Assembly: GCA_030765055.1 (NCBI GenBank)
Contig: CM060947.1
Span: 261,022,940-261,086,939 of the forward strand
Reading direction: 5' to 3'
From: Mantis religiosa
Taxonomy: Eukaryota; Arthropoda; Insecta; Mantodea; Mantidae
DNA: 64,000 bases
This document shows, in pieces, positions 25,306-36,436 of this stretch. Each line of letters begins with the position of its first letter. Positions within the stretch are counted from its first letter, which is position 1. The notes below the pieces were generated by a model, which was not told where the DNA came from, ran no database searches, and was given only the letters and a program-made list of their open reading frames with translations. Both the position numbers and the translations under genes were made by a program.

Positions 25306-25845
25306 ATAAATCATTTCTGTAAATGAACTAAGCACAAACCCAAGATAAGTACGCCATGAAAATTACCAATTTTATTTCTGAAACATGTTTAAGCGTGAAC
25401 ACTGAGATAGGACGTTTCACTGACGACGTCATCCACTTGCCCAGATACGAGTCTCCAAGAACAATCAGTTATCGTCACCTTCACATTGACAATAAACAAA
25501 CGTCCATCATTCTGTCTCCTACGTAATACAGTTCCCGACTGTCGATTGATTTTTTGCATGCTTCAGCTGTTTTTTCGGAGTATACAAATTACTGTGGCCC
25601 TATGTGAGCGTCGCAGTCGGCGCCGTTTGTCTGCGAGGTGCGGCGCCTGTCTGTACTCCATCGCAAGGTGTTCCTACCAAACCTTCCTTACGTTAAAACA
25701 CCTCAGGCTCTTTTAAACCAAACGTTAACAAAGATACTGTGACAAAACAATTGAAGTAACATGTTTTAAGTACTTATTTTATTCCAATAATGTCTTAAAA
25801 ATGTATTGTACACACAAGTTTTTCAACCCGCTCTTGTACAAAGTA
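25306..25845. other. No recognisable feature
   Basis: Sequence between a dispersed repeat and a mariner. A 76-codon frame at 25486-25716 has no recognisable motif. Confidence 0.35.
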
Positions 25846-26984
25846 GGAGGGCTGTTCAATAAAGAATGATCATAATTTTTACGGTCATAATTTTTGCACT
25901 AATATTCAATCTTATTATATTCTGTTAGCTTGATATGAAACAAACAAGCCGTAGTAGTTTCATTGTTGGTACTCCTGGTTCCCGTCTGTGAGAACCAGGC
26001 AAGTTCAGACATATTCAGTATCGCCTACCGCTGCAATGGAGGTAACATGCGAGGAACAATATGCGGCTTTGAAATTCTGCTTTCGTCTCAACAAATCTTC
26101 AATTGAGGCCTATACAATGTTACAGGAGGCCTATGGAGAGTCTGTTCTTCCCTACAGCATAGCTCGAAGGTTGTTTAAAATGTTTAAAAAGGGGAGAGAA
26201 TCAATTTCAAAGGAAGGTGGACTCGGTGCTCCAGTTACTGCTCTTACGGAAGAAAACATCAACACTGCTGCTGCCATTGTGAGAGAGGATCAACGAATTA
26301 CCTTAAGATCACTTTCTGAAATACTGAACATTTCATTGGGTGCCACCCACACGTTGGTGACAGAAACATTACACATGAGACGTGTTTAAGCGCGATGTGT
26401 TCCAAGACTGTTGATTCCCGAACTAAAGGGCATACGCATACAGGTCTCAATGCAGTTAAACTTGATGTTAGAGGAAGATCCGGAGTTTCTTTCAAACGTA
26501 ATCACTGCTGAAGAAACTTGGCTACCTGAGAGCAGAAAGGAAAGCTCAGTGGGGAAATCTCCTTCATCACCAACCCCCAAAAAAGCAAAAGTGATTGCTT
26601 CTGCTGGAAAAGTTACGGTCATCTTATTCTTTGATATTCATGGAATGGTTTATCAGCATGTTGTACCTGCACACACATCAGTAACTGGACAATACTACAG
26701 GGATGTCCTGAAAACATTGCAAGTGCCTATCAGGCGCAAAAGACCACATTTCCGTGAAGCAGGCTGGGTGCTGTACCACGATAATGGGCGGCCGCATATT
26801 GCCAATGTTCTTGCTGAATATCTTGCAAAAATCAACTTGAAGTGCATCCCTCACCCTCCCTATAGTCCGGATTTAGCTCCGTGTGACCTTTTTCTATTCC
26901 CTAACTTAAAGAAACGCCTTCGTGGGAGGCATTATCCATCATCAGAAGCAGTGGTGAAGGCTGCGGAAGCAACTTTGAAGGATC
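25846..26984 (+). mobile_element. Mariner family A, copy 2, longest copy of the family
   Basis: The 5' end follows a TA at 25844-25845 and reads GGAGGGCTGTTCAATAAAGA. The transposase lies in two frames (25988-26389 and 26411-27043). The 3' end is lost: similarity to the family stops at about 26984, where a dispersed repeat shared with 14.85 kb takes over. No right terminal repeat remains, so it could not transpose as it stands. Confidence 0.85.
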
Positions 26985-26990
26985 GTTACA
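26036..26990 (+). pseudogene. Broken mariner transposase (family A, copy 2)
   Basis: N-terminal half: ALKFCFRLNKSSIEAYTMLQ and RLFKMFKKGRESISKEGG, a mariner helix-turn-helix region, stopping at TAA (26387-26389) where relatives continue into CARWVPRLLIPEQK. C-terminal half: the usual first catalytic motif ADETW is AEETW, replacing the aspartate with glutamate. The second aspartate is in HDNGRPH (near 26778). The third, in LAPCDLFLF, follows with 34 residues between, the D,D34D spacing of mariners. Stop codon, altered first aspartate and lost 3' end make it inactive. Confidence 0.85.
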
Positions 26991-27300
26991 ATGCTTACGT
27001 CGTGATGCATTGTTGCAATATAATAGTGATTTATTTGTATTAGGAAAACAATTTGAGGCAAAAATATAGGGGGTTACGGTTGTATTACATTACTCTCTAT
27101 CTTCACATGGATCAGTTTTTGCAAAATCTGAATTTTTGTCCTAGCGCGAATAGTATTTATTAGAGACTGATTAGCTTGGCGCTCGTCACACATCACTTAG
27201 GAGGAATGCCATACAACACCGCAGGACTCCGATTGGTTACTTGTCCAGTAGTGCTCAAAGGGAAACATGATTCCATTTGAAATACATAATAAAATTTATA
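26985..27300 (+). repeat. Dispersed repeat without the SINE (empty site)
   Basis: Aligns with 14.85-15.42 kb. At 27.23-27.25 kb it reads straight across the point where the other copy has the 247-bp SINE, so it serves as an internal empty-site control. Confidence 0.7.
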
Positions 27301-27716
27301 TTCTACGACTTTCCCAACTGAAGCACAATTTCTCTTCCGATGTCGTAAGAAGATATACATTGGGTAAGACACAAAATGCAAATGAAAGTTTACATAACAT
27401 GATATGGCGTAAATCAGCAAAAGAAATATTTGTGTCTAAGAAGACACTTCAGGTTGCTATGACATCAACAATCAGTGAATTCAATTTTGTTTGTTCTGCC
27501 TCACTTAAGCTGCAGTCAGACATAATGGACACTGAGATTTCACCAGCATCTCTAAAAATTTGCCAAGGGAAGAAGCAATTATGCTTGCTTCATTCAGCCA
27601 TTTCTTCGAAAGTAACTTCTGAAACATCCAGAAGGAAACTAAAATTTAAGAAAACTACTGCAGAAGAGAGATGGAAGAGGCAGGAAGGTCCAACTTACCT
27701 ATCTGGAGCGGTTTAG
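27267..27716 (+). pseudogene. Transposon-like protein fragment with NANESLHNMIW motif
   Basis: Open frame of 149 codons. The segment TLGKTQNANESLHNMIWRKS is one I associate with repeated, uncharacterised invertebrate proteins of transposon origin, possibly Mutator-like; I cannot assign the superfamily firmly. The C-terminus is lysine-rich (RRKLKFKKTTAEERWKRQEG), as in many transposase tails. The start is arbitrary because the upstream part is probably missing. It is preceded by a dispersed repeat that may be part of the same element. Confidence 0.45.
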
Positions 27717-28057
27717 TCTGCTTCAAGGCATGTTGCTGAGAAGGAAAATGTTTTGGATTTTAAAATTTGATTTACTCAGGGTTTTTTTTTCAACTTTTTT
27801 TCTTTAAAAATATTCCACACGTTGCAGTTTTAATTCAGTCCCTCTAATATTTTCAACACATGTTCTTAGAAAGCAAACAAAGGTTTTTGTCATATGTTTA
27901 ATCATTTTATGGCTTCTTTTGTTTGCTCCATTCCTTATTTTTCTCCTCTCTCTGGAACTAAAAGCCGTATAAGAAATTAATATGATAGATCTTTTCTTCA
28001 TAACCGTCTGAATACTTTTAGAAATAGAAAAGCTAAACTTTTCAAAATTTTCATCAC
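27717..28057. other. No recognisable feature
   Basis: AT-rich non-coding sequence after the transposon-like frame. Confidence 0.4.
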
Positions 28058-28271
28058 GTGGAACGGTTTGAATTTTTGACCAAATTTTAAAATTTCAAAA
28101 ATTAATTACTCAAAAACTATTAAAGATAAAAAAACCAAATTTTGAATTCTGTGTTCACTATGCAGTGGAACGGTTTGAATTTTTGACCAAATTTTAAAAT
28201 TTCAAAAATTAATTACTCAAAAACTATTAAAGATAAAAAAACCAAATTTTGAATTCTGTGTTCACTATGCA
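28058..28271 (+). repeat. Tandem dimer of a 107-bp AT-rich unit
   Basis: Two adjacent, nearly identical 107-bp copies (28058-28164 and 28165-28271) beginning GTGGAACGGTTTGAATTTTT and ending near GTTCACTATGCA. A likely recent local duplication. Confidence 0.9.
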
Positions 28272-28973
28272 ACAGAAATAAGTGGTAAAAATTTCAGCCT
28301 ATTCTTTATTTTCAATGACTTTGTAAATCCTTTATGATCTTTTAGTAACGTATAAAATGAATTTATTATGAAGGTCGGTTGAGAGAGTTTTTGAAATTAT
28401 TTTACAAACTTATTTTATCCTTTTGTAATACTAATTCAGCCACATCGTAAGGACTGGTTCTGTATGTGATGCTGGGCTATAGGACTTTGCTCCAGAGCTA
28501 GTAGATATGTGATTCAGAAAGTAAAGACACGCGTTAAAAATTAGCAGTTTTGGGGGATACGCATCGGTATGAGAAGGATTTGCCAAGTGAGAATCAATAT
28601 TTAGTGTGTCACCCACCAGGTAGAACCTCCTGCGCCAAACGAGTCTAAACTCAACCGGATCTGCGCATAATGTGCCGTCAACCCATCACTTCCAAATAAA
28701 ACACTAAATCTCTTGTTCTTCATATAGATCTTGGATCAACGTAATTTCATTCTTTCATAAACAACGCAAAAGCTAGCGAGAATCTAAGTGACTCTGTATT
28801 AAATTTACAAAGCTGTAGTTGTTTAGAAATATTTATAGAATTACTATCGTTGAGATACTAAAAAGTTACCATTAAACTTCTAAAGTTAAGAAAAACTCTG
28901 AGTATTATATTCTTAAGGTTTTTTGTACCAATATCTGAAATATCTGTTCTGCGGCAGCCCGAATAAACAAATA
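28272..28973. other. No recognisable feature
   Basis: AT-rich sequence with no supported gene or repeat. Confidence 0.4.
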
Positions 28974-30078
28974 CAAGAGCTGTTCAATAAACAATGATTA
29001 CAATTTTTTTCAACGTACCTGTACACATCCTCATAATTTTGATAGTTATTCTCAAAACAGTCTCCACTGAATGCGATGCACGTGTCTCAGCGTTTCTGTC
29101 AGTCTTCAAAGACATGCTGGAAAACATTTATGAGAGATCCTTCAAAATCGCCTCCGCAGCCTTCACCACTGCTTCTGATGATGTATAATGCCTCCCACGA
29201 AGACGTTCCCTCAAGTTAGGGAATAGAAAAGAAGTCACATAGGGCTAAATCTGGACTGAGGGATGCACTTCACTCAACAATTTTGGCAATTTGCGGTCGC
29301 GTATTATCGTGGTGCAGCATCCAGCCTACTTCACGGAAATGTGGTCTTTTGCGCCTGATATGAACTTGCAATGTTCTCAGAACATCCCTGTAGTATTTTC
29401 CAGTTACTGATGTGTGTGCAGGTACAACATACTGACAAACCATTCCATGAATATCAAAGAGACGACCATAACTTTCCCAGCAGAAGCAACCACTTTTGCT
29501 TTTTGGGGGGTTGGTGATGAAGGAGATTTCCACACTGAGCTTTGCTGTCTGCTCTCAGGTAGCCAAGTTTCTTCAGCAGCGATTACGTTTTAAAGAAACT
29601 CCGGATCTTCCTCTAACATCAACTTTAACTGCATGCAGATCTACATGCTAATGCCTTTTGTTCGGGAATCAACAGTCTTGAAACGCATCGCGCACAAACA
29701 CGTCTCATGGGTAATGTGTGTGTGTCACCAACGTTTGGGTGACAGCCAATGAAATGACAGTATTTCAGAAAGTGATCTCTCACAATGGCAGCAGCAGTGT
29801 TGATGTTTTCTTCCGTAAGAGCGATAACTGGAGCACCGGGCCCGCCTTCCTTTGAAACTGATTGTTTCCCTTCTTTAAACATTATAAACCACCTTCGAGC
29901 TGTGCTGCAGGGAAGAACAAACTCTCCATAGGCCTCCTGTAACATTGTATAGGCCTCAACTGAAGATTTGTTGAGACGAAAGCAGAATTTCAAAGCTGCA
30001 TATTGTACCTCGCGTGTTACCTCCAATGCAGTGGTAGGCGATACTGAACATGTCTGAACTTGCTTGGTTCTCGCAGGC
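28974..30078 (-). mobile_element. Mariner family A, copy 3
   Basis: Left (3') terminal repeat starts after TA (28972-28973) with CAAGAGCTGTTCAATAAACA. The minus strand carries transposase pieces at 29270-29533 (C-terminal part, with HHDNTRPQIAKIVE) and 29625-30083 (N-terminal part, FRLNKSSVEAYTMLQEAYG). A deletion between HTLVTETLHM-type and catalytic parts and several frameshifts are present. The right end stops near 30078, before the expected terminal repeat. Confidence 0.85.
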
Positions 30079-31160
30079 GGCAACCAGGTAAACCTGGACG
30101 ACTCTTCTGCTGGTCTGCTGCTGCTGGTCTGCAGTTGGGCGTTCCGCTGAACTCAGGCAACAATAAAACTGTTAGCTCAAGGTTTGGATCAGAAATCAAG
30201 GTGTTGGCTCCAAAAAGGCACATATGTAAATTCAAAAGTTTAAAAAGGAAGATTAACTTTTATAATTTAGCAAGTTACGCAGATAAAATTCTGTTTCAGT
30301 TGTCAATTACAAGTTTAATGTAATAGCTTTGATAGATGTTGAACCTGTATTTATAAAATTTGTATGTTAGAGAAGTGTTAACTGTAATCGGCTATGCAAA
30401 CTTAACAATGTACTTCATATATAGCATTTATTAGTCAACTTAACCTATAAAAAGTTGAAGGTCGTGAGGTCTTGGCAGTAGTTTGGAAAGCCGGTGCTAT
30501 ATTCACCACAATATTTTGTATCATGATATACGCTGGACCAGCAGTTCGACAGCTGTCACATGTTAAACAAAAAGAGATCGATGCCCTTACCGTGGTCTCT
30601 CTTTATGTACCTTTAGACAAAAAGACCGCATGGCTGCCTTCTGTCAGAGTTCGATCCTCTCGCACTTGCTTCTTTAAACATCCAGAGCGATGACGTAACG
30701 CACGTGGTGATAGGTTCGGCTCCCGTTTCAATAAAATCTCCCGCACATTCACACATTACTAGTCGAAAAGATGTTCTACACAAGAAATCTGATTAGTGAA
30801 TCTAGTGTACCTTTTCATGCCGAATAGTCATAATTTTTCCATCAGGCACAGTCTTTTGTGACCGCTACTCTTTAAAATAGGATTTTAGCATTTTCTTTGA
30901 CCTGTTATAGGAAACTTTACCTCATATTTAGTGATTTTATCCAAGCTTTATATAAGGGAATGATTTGTAATATGCTGAAGAACCATAAAACAAGGCTGTG
31001 CAGGTTCATTCATGTTTGGATATGTACCGACCTGTTCATCTGGCTGTGTGATATGTCAATATTGAGCTGACTGTGAGTTTGTTCAGTAGTGAAATATTTA
31101 CTTCCTTTCTTTTCGAAAGTAAATTGTGTATGCAGTGTTTTAGTGCTTTGTTTTTTCATC
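30079..31160. other. No confident feature
   Basis: Unassigned. Short frames at 30060-30323 and 30472-30693 lack recognisable domains. A GCTGCTGCTGGTCTGC stretch near 30110 is low-complexity. Confidence 0.35.
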
Positions 31161-32370
31161 ATGCCAAGAAAGTGTGTAAATCATGAAGACAGTTTCTGCT
31201 ATATTTGTGATGTGCTGACCTTCAAGTCTCAGAGGCAAAATTTGACCCCACTTCTAAAGAAGTGTTGTGAAATTAAATTTAAAGGGAGTCGATTAATGAC
31301 ACTAAGCAACACTTTTAAATTTTTCCGGAACATGTTTGAGACTTTGCCTCCCTCCTCGACCGGCCATCGACTGCTTCTCATTGGTGAAGTTGACAATATT
31401 TTGTCATAGGTCTCCTCTGTCAACTACACCAATGAGAAGCAGTCGATGGCCGGTTGAGGATGGAGGCAAAGTCTCTGAAACATATTCCGGAAAAATTTAA
31501 AAGTAAGTGTTCTTTGTGTCATTAATCGACTCCCTTTAAATTTAATTTATTATAACAACACTATTTTCAACACTTCCAAGAAAGGAAGTGTTGTCAACTT
31601 TACTTGGCTGTCAGGCTGGTGATTTTGATAAGAGCTGGGCACCAAATACATGCTGTGTTTGCTGTGTTTCCTGTGTTGGATTGCTGGCTGGGTGGAAAAA
31701 TGGTAGACATCGTATGCCATTTGCAATTCCTATGATTTGGAGGGACTCGAAGGATCATTTAAGTGATTTTTATTTCTGTTTGACAAATATAAAAGGAATC
31801 ACATCTAAAACTAAACATACAATTAAGTATGCGAATTTGCAATCTGCAATAAGACCTGTCTTACACAATAAACAGTTGCTTGTACCAGTATATGCAGATA
31901 CGACCTTAGGTGATAACTGATTCTGACCTAACTGAAACTGAAAATGCTTCAGATGAAAATAAAAATGATCCTACATATGAAGCCAATACCTGATCATCAG
32001 AACTTACTTTCCCAATCAGAAAGACCTTAACGGGATTAAAATCTGTCTAAACAGCAAGCTGAAGGTTTAACTTCCAGACTCAAAGGGAGGAATCTACTCC
32101 AAAAAGAAGTAAGAATATGTAGTTGTCGTGGCCGCCATAGTGATTTCAAGGACAGCTTCTCTGAAGAAAGTGGTATAAAGCTATGGGATGCAACACGTCT
32201 TTAAGAATTCACTTCTTGGACTCTCACTTAGACTTCTTCCCCGCAAATCTTGGAGCTGTCAGCGATGAGCAAGGTGAGCGTTTTCATCAGCAAATTTCTA
32301 CTATGGAAAAGAGTTACTAAGGCAAGTGGAGTTCCAATATACTAGCTGACTATCGTCTTTCCTAAATTTT
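31161..32370 (+). pseudogene. Internally deleted transposon-like protein with a fold-back insertion
   Basis: Begins MPRKCVNHEDSFCYIC at 31161, continues FKSQRQNLTPLLKKC, and is interrupted at 31269-31584. It resumes with FDKSWAPNTCCVCCVSCVG and MPFAIPMIWRDSKDH..FYFCLTNIKGITSKTKHT, a cysteine-rich N-terminal region probably binding zinc. After frameshifts, NLSKQQAEGLTSRLKG is readable near 32060. It then jumps at about 32190 to the C-terminal region with SHLDFFPANLGAVSDEQGER and ends near 32370. The central catalytic part is deleted. A C-terminal relative is at 12.33-12.88 kb. Confidence 0.7.
31269..31584. mobile_element. 316-bp fold-back insertion with 10-bp target duplication
   Basis: Two long inverted arms (about 31269-31395 and 31415-31555) share AAATTAAATTTAAAGGGAGT, TTTAAATTTTTCCGGAA and CGACTGCTTCTCATTGGTG, separated by a ~20-bp loop. 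The 10-bp GAAGTGTTGT occurs at 31259-31268 and 31585-31594, flanking the segment inside what was coding sequence. An extra ~30 bp at the right end contains a short hairpin (AACACTTCC..GGAAGTGTT). Long terminal arms with a 9-10-bp duplication resemble Mutator-like non-autonomous elements; that assignment is inference. Confidence 0.75.
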
Positions 32371-32621
32371 CTTTCCTAACTCTACCAAAGCTACTTCCCT
32401 AGGTGCTGATCTTGGTAAGCCTGGAGTGTAAGAGTGGAGTAAAGTCTGTTTAGTTGACACATGTGCAGTTCGGAGTCAAAGGAACCTGAGCTTCCCGCCC
32501 ACTAATGACCGTCATAAATCTATCTCCACACTTCAGAAGTGGAACACTGTCGTTGAGGACCAATAGCAACCCTGATTTTCTCGAAGTGACAGACGCATGT
32601 CTACTCCACGTGGAGTCTTAG
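32371..32621. other. Unassigned, may hold the 5' part of the LINE that follows
   Basis: No motif recognised. It could be decayed reverse-transcriptase sequence upstream of the YADD region. Confidence 0.3.
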
Positions 32622-33440
32622 TTGCCAAAGTTCCAACTTCTAGTTGATCTGTTTCAATACGTGCAGAAATTCGTTGTGTCACGATATGGAGACCGTAGGA
32701 GGGAAATGCATATACCCACGCACCACAACACCCACATCTGTCAATACGCAGACGATCTTATGATCTTCGCAGTCAACAGAAACCCAAGGTATAGCTTTCG
32801 GCAGATCCAAACCCAGCTCCGGGCCATTGGCGAATGGAGCGCAAAATGGCGAATGGCAATTAACCCGCAGAAGAGCTCTGCGATTCTCCTGGCGAAACCC
32901 AGAGCCAACCGGTTGCAGCAGAACTTCGTTTTACGGCGTCGTGGAATCCCATGGGTTCAAACGGCGAAGTATCTCGGAGTGACGCTGGACCGCAAATTAA
33001 CTTACGCTCCGCACGTCAAAGGCAAGGACCAGCTTGGGCACGTCGCGCTCAGGAACCTATATCCAATTTTCCGTTCAACCATGCCACTCCGTCTCAAACT
33101 CCAGCTCTATCGGGCGATCATTCCGCCCATGATCTTGTACGGCTGTGAGATCTGGGGAACAGTGGCAAATACCACTTTCGTCAGACTCCAGACGCTGCAG
33201 AACAGGGCGCTAAGGGTCATCTACGATACTGACTGGAGATTTCCCGCCCATATCCTTCATGAACATTCAAACATCCCGTACATTGTCGACGTCATTCGAG
33301 AGAGGGCTCGTTCAATGTACGACAAAATTCAAACTCATGGCAACCCTTTGGTGAACTCCCTGGGCAGGTATCACCAGAGGGAGCAAAGACGCTTGCCATC
33401 TTACAAACTCCCAAGAGACGTCTTGGGGCCCCTTGGTTAA
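32622..33440 (+). pseudogene. Jockey-like LINE reverse transcriptase, C-terminal part
   Basis: Open frame of 272 codons. The catalytic motif is ICQYADDLMIF (near 32742-32774), followed by the conserved WRMAINPQKS and TAKYLGVTLDRKLTYAPHV. The thumb follows: LQLYRAIIPPMILYGCEIWG and LQTLQNRALRVIYDTDW. This is the arrangement of the jockey clade. The N-terminal half of the reverse transcriptase and the endonuclease are missing, so the copy is 5'-truncated and inactive. A related copy, on the minus strand and nested in another LINE, is at about 40.6-42.1 kb. The start chosen by the frame is not a natural start. Confidence 0.88.
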
Positions 33441-34059
33441 CCCAAGGGAAACCCCAAAGATATTCAATTTCACATAACGCCTGATGGCTCAAGCGTTAGA
33501 CCACCCGTACTCAAAACGGGGCAAAAGCTCTAAACAGATCCTCCCCCAACGGGAGAACGTAACAAACCCGCCTAGCTGTTGCCTTCAGAGAACACTCAAG
33601 GGCAACCAGTTAACACAAAATGTTTTCTCACAAACAAACAAAAACCTACCGCCAGCAGAACAAAAGTCATCCCATCTTGACTCACTTCGCAGGATAAGCC
33701 GCAAAACGGCTAGGTACTGCGGCAGAAGACACCCGGACGGGGAAAAAGAAAAATTGCCCCGCCCGACTAGGACTACCTCTGGACCTCTAGAATTGAGTTA
33801 GTCAGTTCTTGGCGAGCAGCGAAGCAGCGTCATGCTAGTGTACGGAGGAGAAGACTGTGTACGTGCGTTGGAGGAGTTTACGTGATTGCGAGTGCAAGTG
33901 GAGCTGTAAAGGACGAACTGGTGAATCATAATTGTGTGCATTACATAATTCTGTGTAATTGGCAAGTGTTTAACTGTAAGTCGGTGGAAATAAAGAACAT
34001 TTTTGAGTGGTGCAATTGGACTTTTTATTTCACGAACCCACAAAGTCACAGTATATATA
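33441..34059 (+). other. LINE 3' untranslated region, then unassigned sequence
   Basis: From the stop at 33440 to about 33790 the sequence is GC-richer and is probably the LINE 3' untranslated region. 33796-34049 is different (TTAGTCAGTTCTTGGCGAGC, later GGAAATAAAGAAC with a polyadenylation-like AATAAA). It may be part of an LTR, but I found no second copy. Confidence 0.35.
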
Positions 34060-34061
34060 TA

Positions 34062-35396
34062 CGAGGGCTATCCAGAAAGTAGATTACGTTTTCGTCTGTT
34101 TCCGCTAGGGGCGGGGCTAGCGCGGCCATCTTGGGGTCAGAGCGTTGCGCAGCTCAGTCGGCATCTAGCCGTGCTAGTGAGAGGTTCGTGCTGTGCTCCG
34201 TTCAGATACTGTGACGGTTTGAAATGTCTGCGTTAATTGAAAATCCCGCGAGCTGCGAGGTGCGTGCAGTAATAAGGTTTCTGACTGCAAAAAACTGTAA
34301 ACCGATAGAAATCTATCGGCAGCTTTGTGAAGTGTATGGGGACAACATTATCACTGAAGGTGGAGTGCGTCAGTGGGTCATCAGATTTAAAAATGACCGA
34401 ACCAATGTTCACGACGAAGATCGAAGTGGGAGACCCAGCATAGTGACTGCCGAACTTGTCGAAAAAGTCGATACTAAAGTCCGTGAAAATCGAAGGTTCA
34501 CAATAACGGAACTTTCTTTGAGTTTTCCACAAATTTCGCGAAGTTTGTTGCACGAAATCATCAGCGAAAAGCTTGGTTACCACAAGTTTTGTGCAAGATG
34601 GATTCCAAAAATCTTGACAGAGGACCACAAAAATCAGCGAATGGCTGCAGCGTTGGACTTTTTGGACGTTTACCATAAGGATGGTGACTCTTTACTCGAT
34701 CGCATCGTTACTGGTGACGAAACATGGGTGAAACACGTGAACTGTGAAACGAAATTGCAATCAATGCAGTGGGGGCACACAAGTTCTCCCCAAAAACCCA
34801 AGAAATGCATGCAAACAATGTCGGCAAGGAAGATGATGGCGACTGTTTTTTGGGACAGAAAAGGTGTGATTTTGGTGGACTTCCTGGAAAGAGGCACTAC
34901 AATAAACTCTCAAAGGTATTGCCAAACTCTCCAAAAACTCAGAAGAGCCATGCAAAACAAGTGCAGAGGAATGTTGAGCTCTAAGATCTTGTTGATTCAC
35001 GACAACGCCCGGCCCCACACGGCAAATGTCACTCGTGAAGTTCTTGAATCTTTTAAGTGGGAGTTGTTTCCTCATCCGGCGTACAGTCCCGACCTGGCAC
35101 CGAGCGACTTCCACCTATTCCCAGCAATGAAGAAGTGGCTGGCTATGCAGCGTTTCGATGACGACGCACAGATGCAAGAAGAGGTAACAAAGTGGTTGAA
35201 GGCGCAGGCGGCCGAATTTTTCGACGAAGGAATTTCCAAGCTCGTACATCGCTACGATAAATGCCTTAATTTGAATGGTGACTATGTCGAAAAGTAGTAT
35301 TTGAGTGTGGCTTTCATCTGTATATAATAAAATTTGTTTCCTATACTTTGTTTACTTTTTATTCCAAAACGTAATCTACTTTCTGGATAGCCCTCG
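34062..35396 (+). mobile_element. Mariner family C, structurally intact element
   Basis: 1335 bp inserted in a TA-repeat tract, with TA at 34060-34061 and 35397-35398. The terminal inverted repeats are identical over 31 bp (34062-34092 and 35366-35396), beginning CGAGGGCTATCCAGAAAGTA. Between them is one uninterrupted transposase gene with about 160 bp of leader and 100 bp of trailer. Length, ends, target site and coding region are all those of a complete mariner. Nothing visible rules out activity, which makes this the youngest-looking element here. Confidence 0.95.
34224..35297 (+). CDS. Mariner transposase, uninterrupted, 357 residues
   Basis: Cut-and-paste transposase of the mariner family, which binds the element's terminal repeats and inserts at TA in nuclear DNA. 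The length (357) fits the family's usual ~345-360. The N-terminal DNA-binding half has two helix-turn-helix regions (about residues 15-55, with EIYRQLCEVYGDN and GGVRQWVIRFK, and 75-115). The linker has WIPKILTEDHK near 130. Catalytic aspartates are in TGDETWV (about 163), IHDNARPH (about 257) and LAPSDFHLF (about 292), with exactly 34 residues between the last two (D,D34D). The protein ends NGDYVEK. The start is the first ATG after the leader and gives full family length. No stops or frameshifts are present, unlike the other mariners here. Confidence 0.95.
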   Translation: MSALIENPASCEVRAVIRFLTAKNCKPIEIYRQLCEVYGDNIITEGGVRQWVIRFKNDRTNVHDEDRSGRPSIVTAELVEKVDTKVRENRRFTITELSLSFPQISRSLLHEIISEKLGYHKFCARWIPKILTEDHKNQRMAAALDFLDVYHKDGDSLLDRIVTGDETWVKHVNCETKLQSMQWGHTSSPQKPKKCMQTMSARKMMATVFWDRKGVILVDFLERGTTINSQRYCQTLQKLRRAMQNKCRGMLSSKILLIHDNARPHTANVTREVLESFKWELFPHPAYSPDLAPSDFHLFPAMKKWLAMQRFDDDAQMQEEVTKWLKAQAAEFFDEGISKLVHRYDKCLNLNGDYVEK

Positions 35397-35398
35397 TA

Positions 35399-36430
35399 TA
35401 TATATATATATATATATACTAAGGAAGTTTTGCAGTAATGGACATAAGATAATTTATTTACACGAAACCTCGTACGATACCCATGACGTATCGAGAAAGG
35501 TGGCAACCTTGCAGAAAGGTCTGAGAGAAGGAGGGTCGGGGGTAGTAAAACGATTATAAGGGTTAGTCAAAGGCAGAAGCCGACGTGCACACGTGTTAAC
35601 TAAAAAGACTACATAAGGTAATAAATGATAAAATTGGTTAGAGAAGGCCTTATAGCTGATTTTCCTTTGTTATTCCGCACTACACGAAACACTCTGTGTT
35701 GATGCGAAAAAGCGCAGAAGGAAATAACGTGTAACTTCTTGCTCCTTGAGAATCGCATTATGTGTTTCGTTGAACAAACCAAAATGAACACTACAGAGGT
35801 TATATAACGTAAACACAGACATTATGCCGTAGTGTTACTGCAGTTTAAAACGGCCCTTAGCGGCAAGCCATATTTGAAACGTCCATCTGGAAATATTTAC
35901 GAGTACCATTTCGCCCAATTGCAGTGCTTGCTCCCGTTATTTATATAGCTGTAATAGTTCCGCTTAATTCGCCGCTTCACAAATAACTGTTGTCTGCTTC
36001 AGTATTATCGTGAACAAAAACTGCCCCCAGTATTCTATTTTATATGTGTAAAACAACTCATTTACAATTTCTGCAGAGATAGCAGAGCTGTTTGCTGCGC
36101 TATCCCACCAGAACTCACCACACTTTAAAATAATATTGTAGCAATCAAAAATAACCCTCATTATTCCTCTTTATTGCGTATTACACCGTTATAACATTCT
36201 TTCATTGTTGTGATGATGGATCTGAATTAGCTAAACGTTTAGAAATTAATCTTTAGACAGGATGGTCCAAAAGCGAAACTTTAAACTAACTAGAACTTTT
36301 AAATGATTATACCCAGAGCCAAGAGTTTCTGTTTTTAGCGATTTGTTCTCGAATTTTTCCGAATGTTTTCTATTATGGAGAATAATATATATTTAGCAAT
36401 AAATTAAAAAGTTTCTATTATTGGAAATAT
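35399..36430. other. No recognisable feature
   Basis: Begins with the rest of the TA-repeat tract (to about 35420), then AT-rich sequence with only short unsupported frames. Confidence 0.4.
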
Positions 36431-36436
36431 AGAGTT

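Noticed and set aside
33796..34049. Solo LTR or host exon next to the intact mariner
   Set aside because: A polyadenylation-like AATAAA and a GC-richer head are suggestive, but no second LTR, target duplication or primer-binding site was found.
34233..35114. Antisense frames of 75-147 codons within the intact mariner
   Set aside because: Shadows of the transposase gene, without their own motifs.
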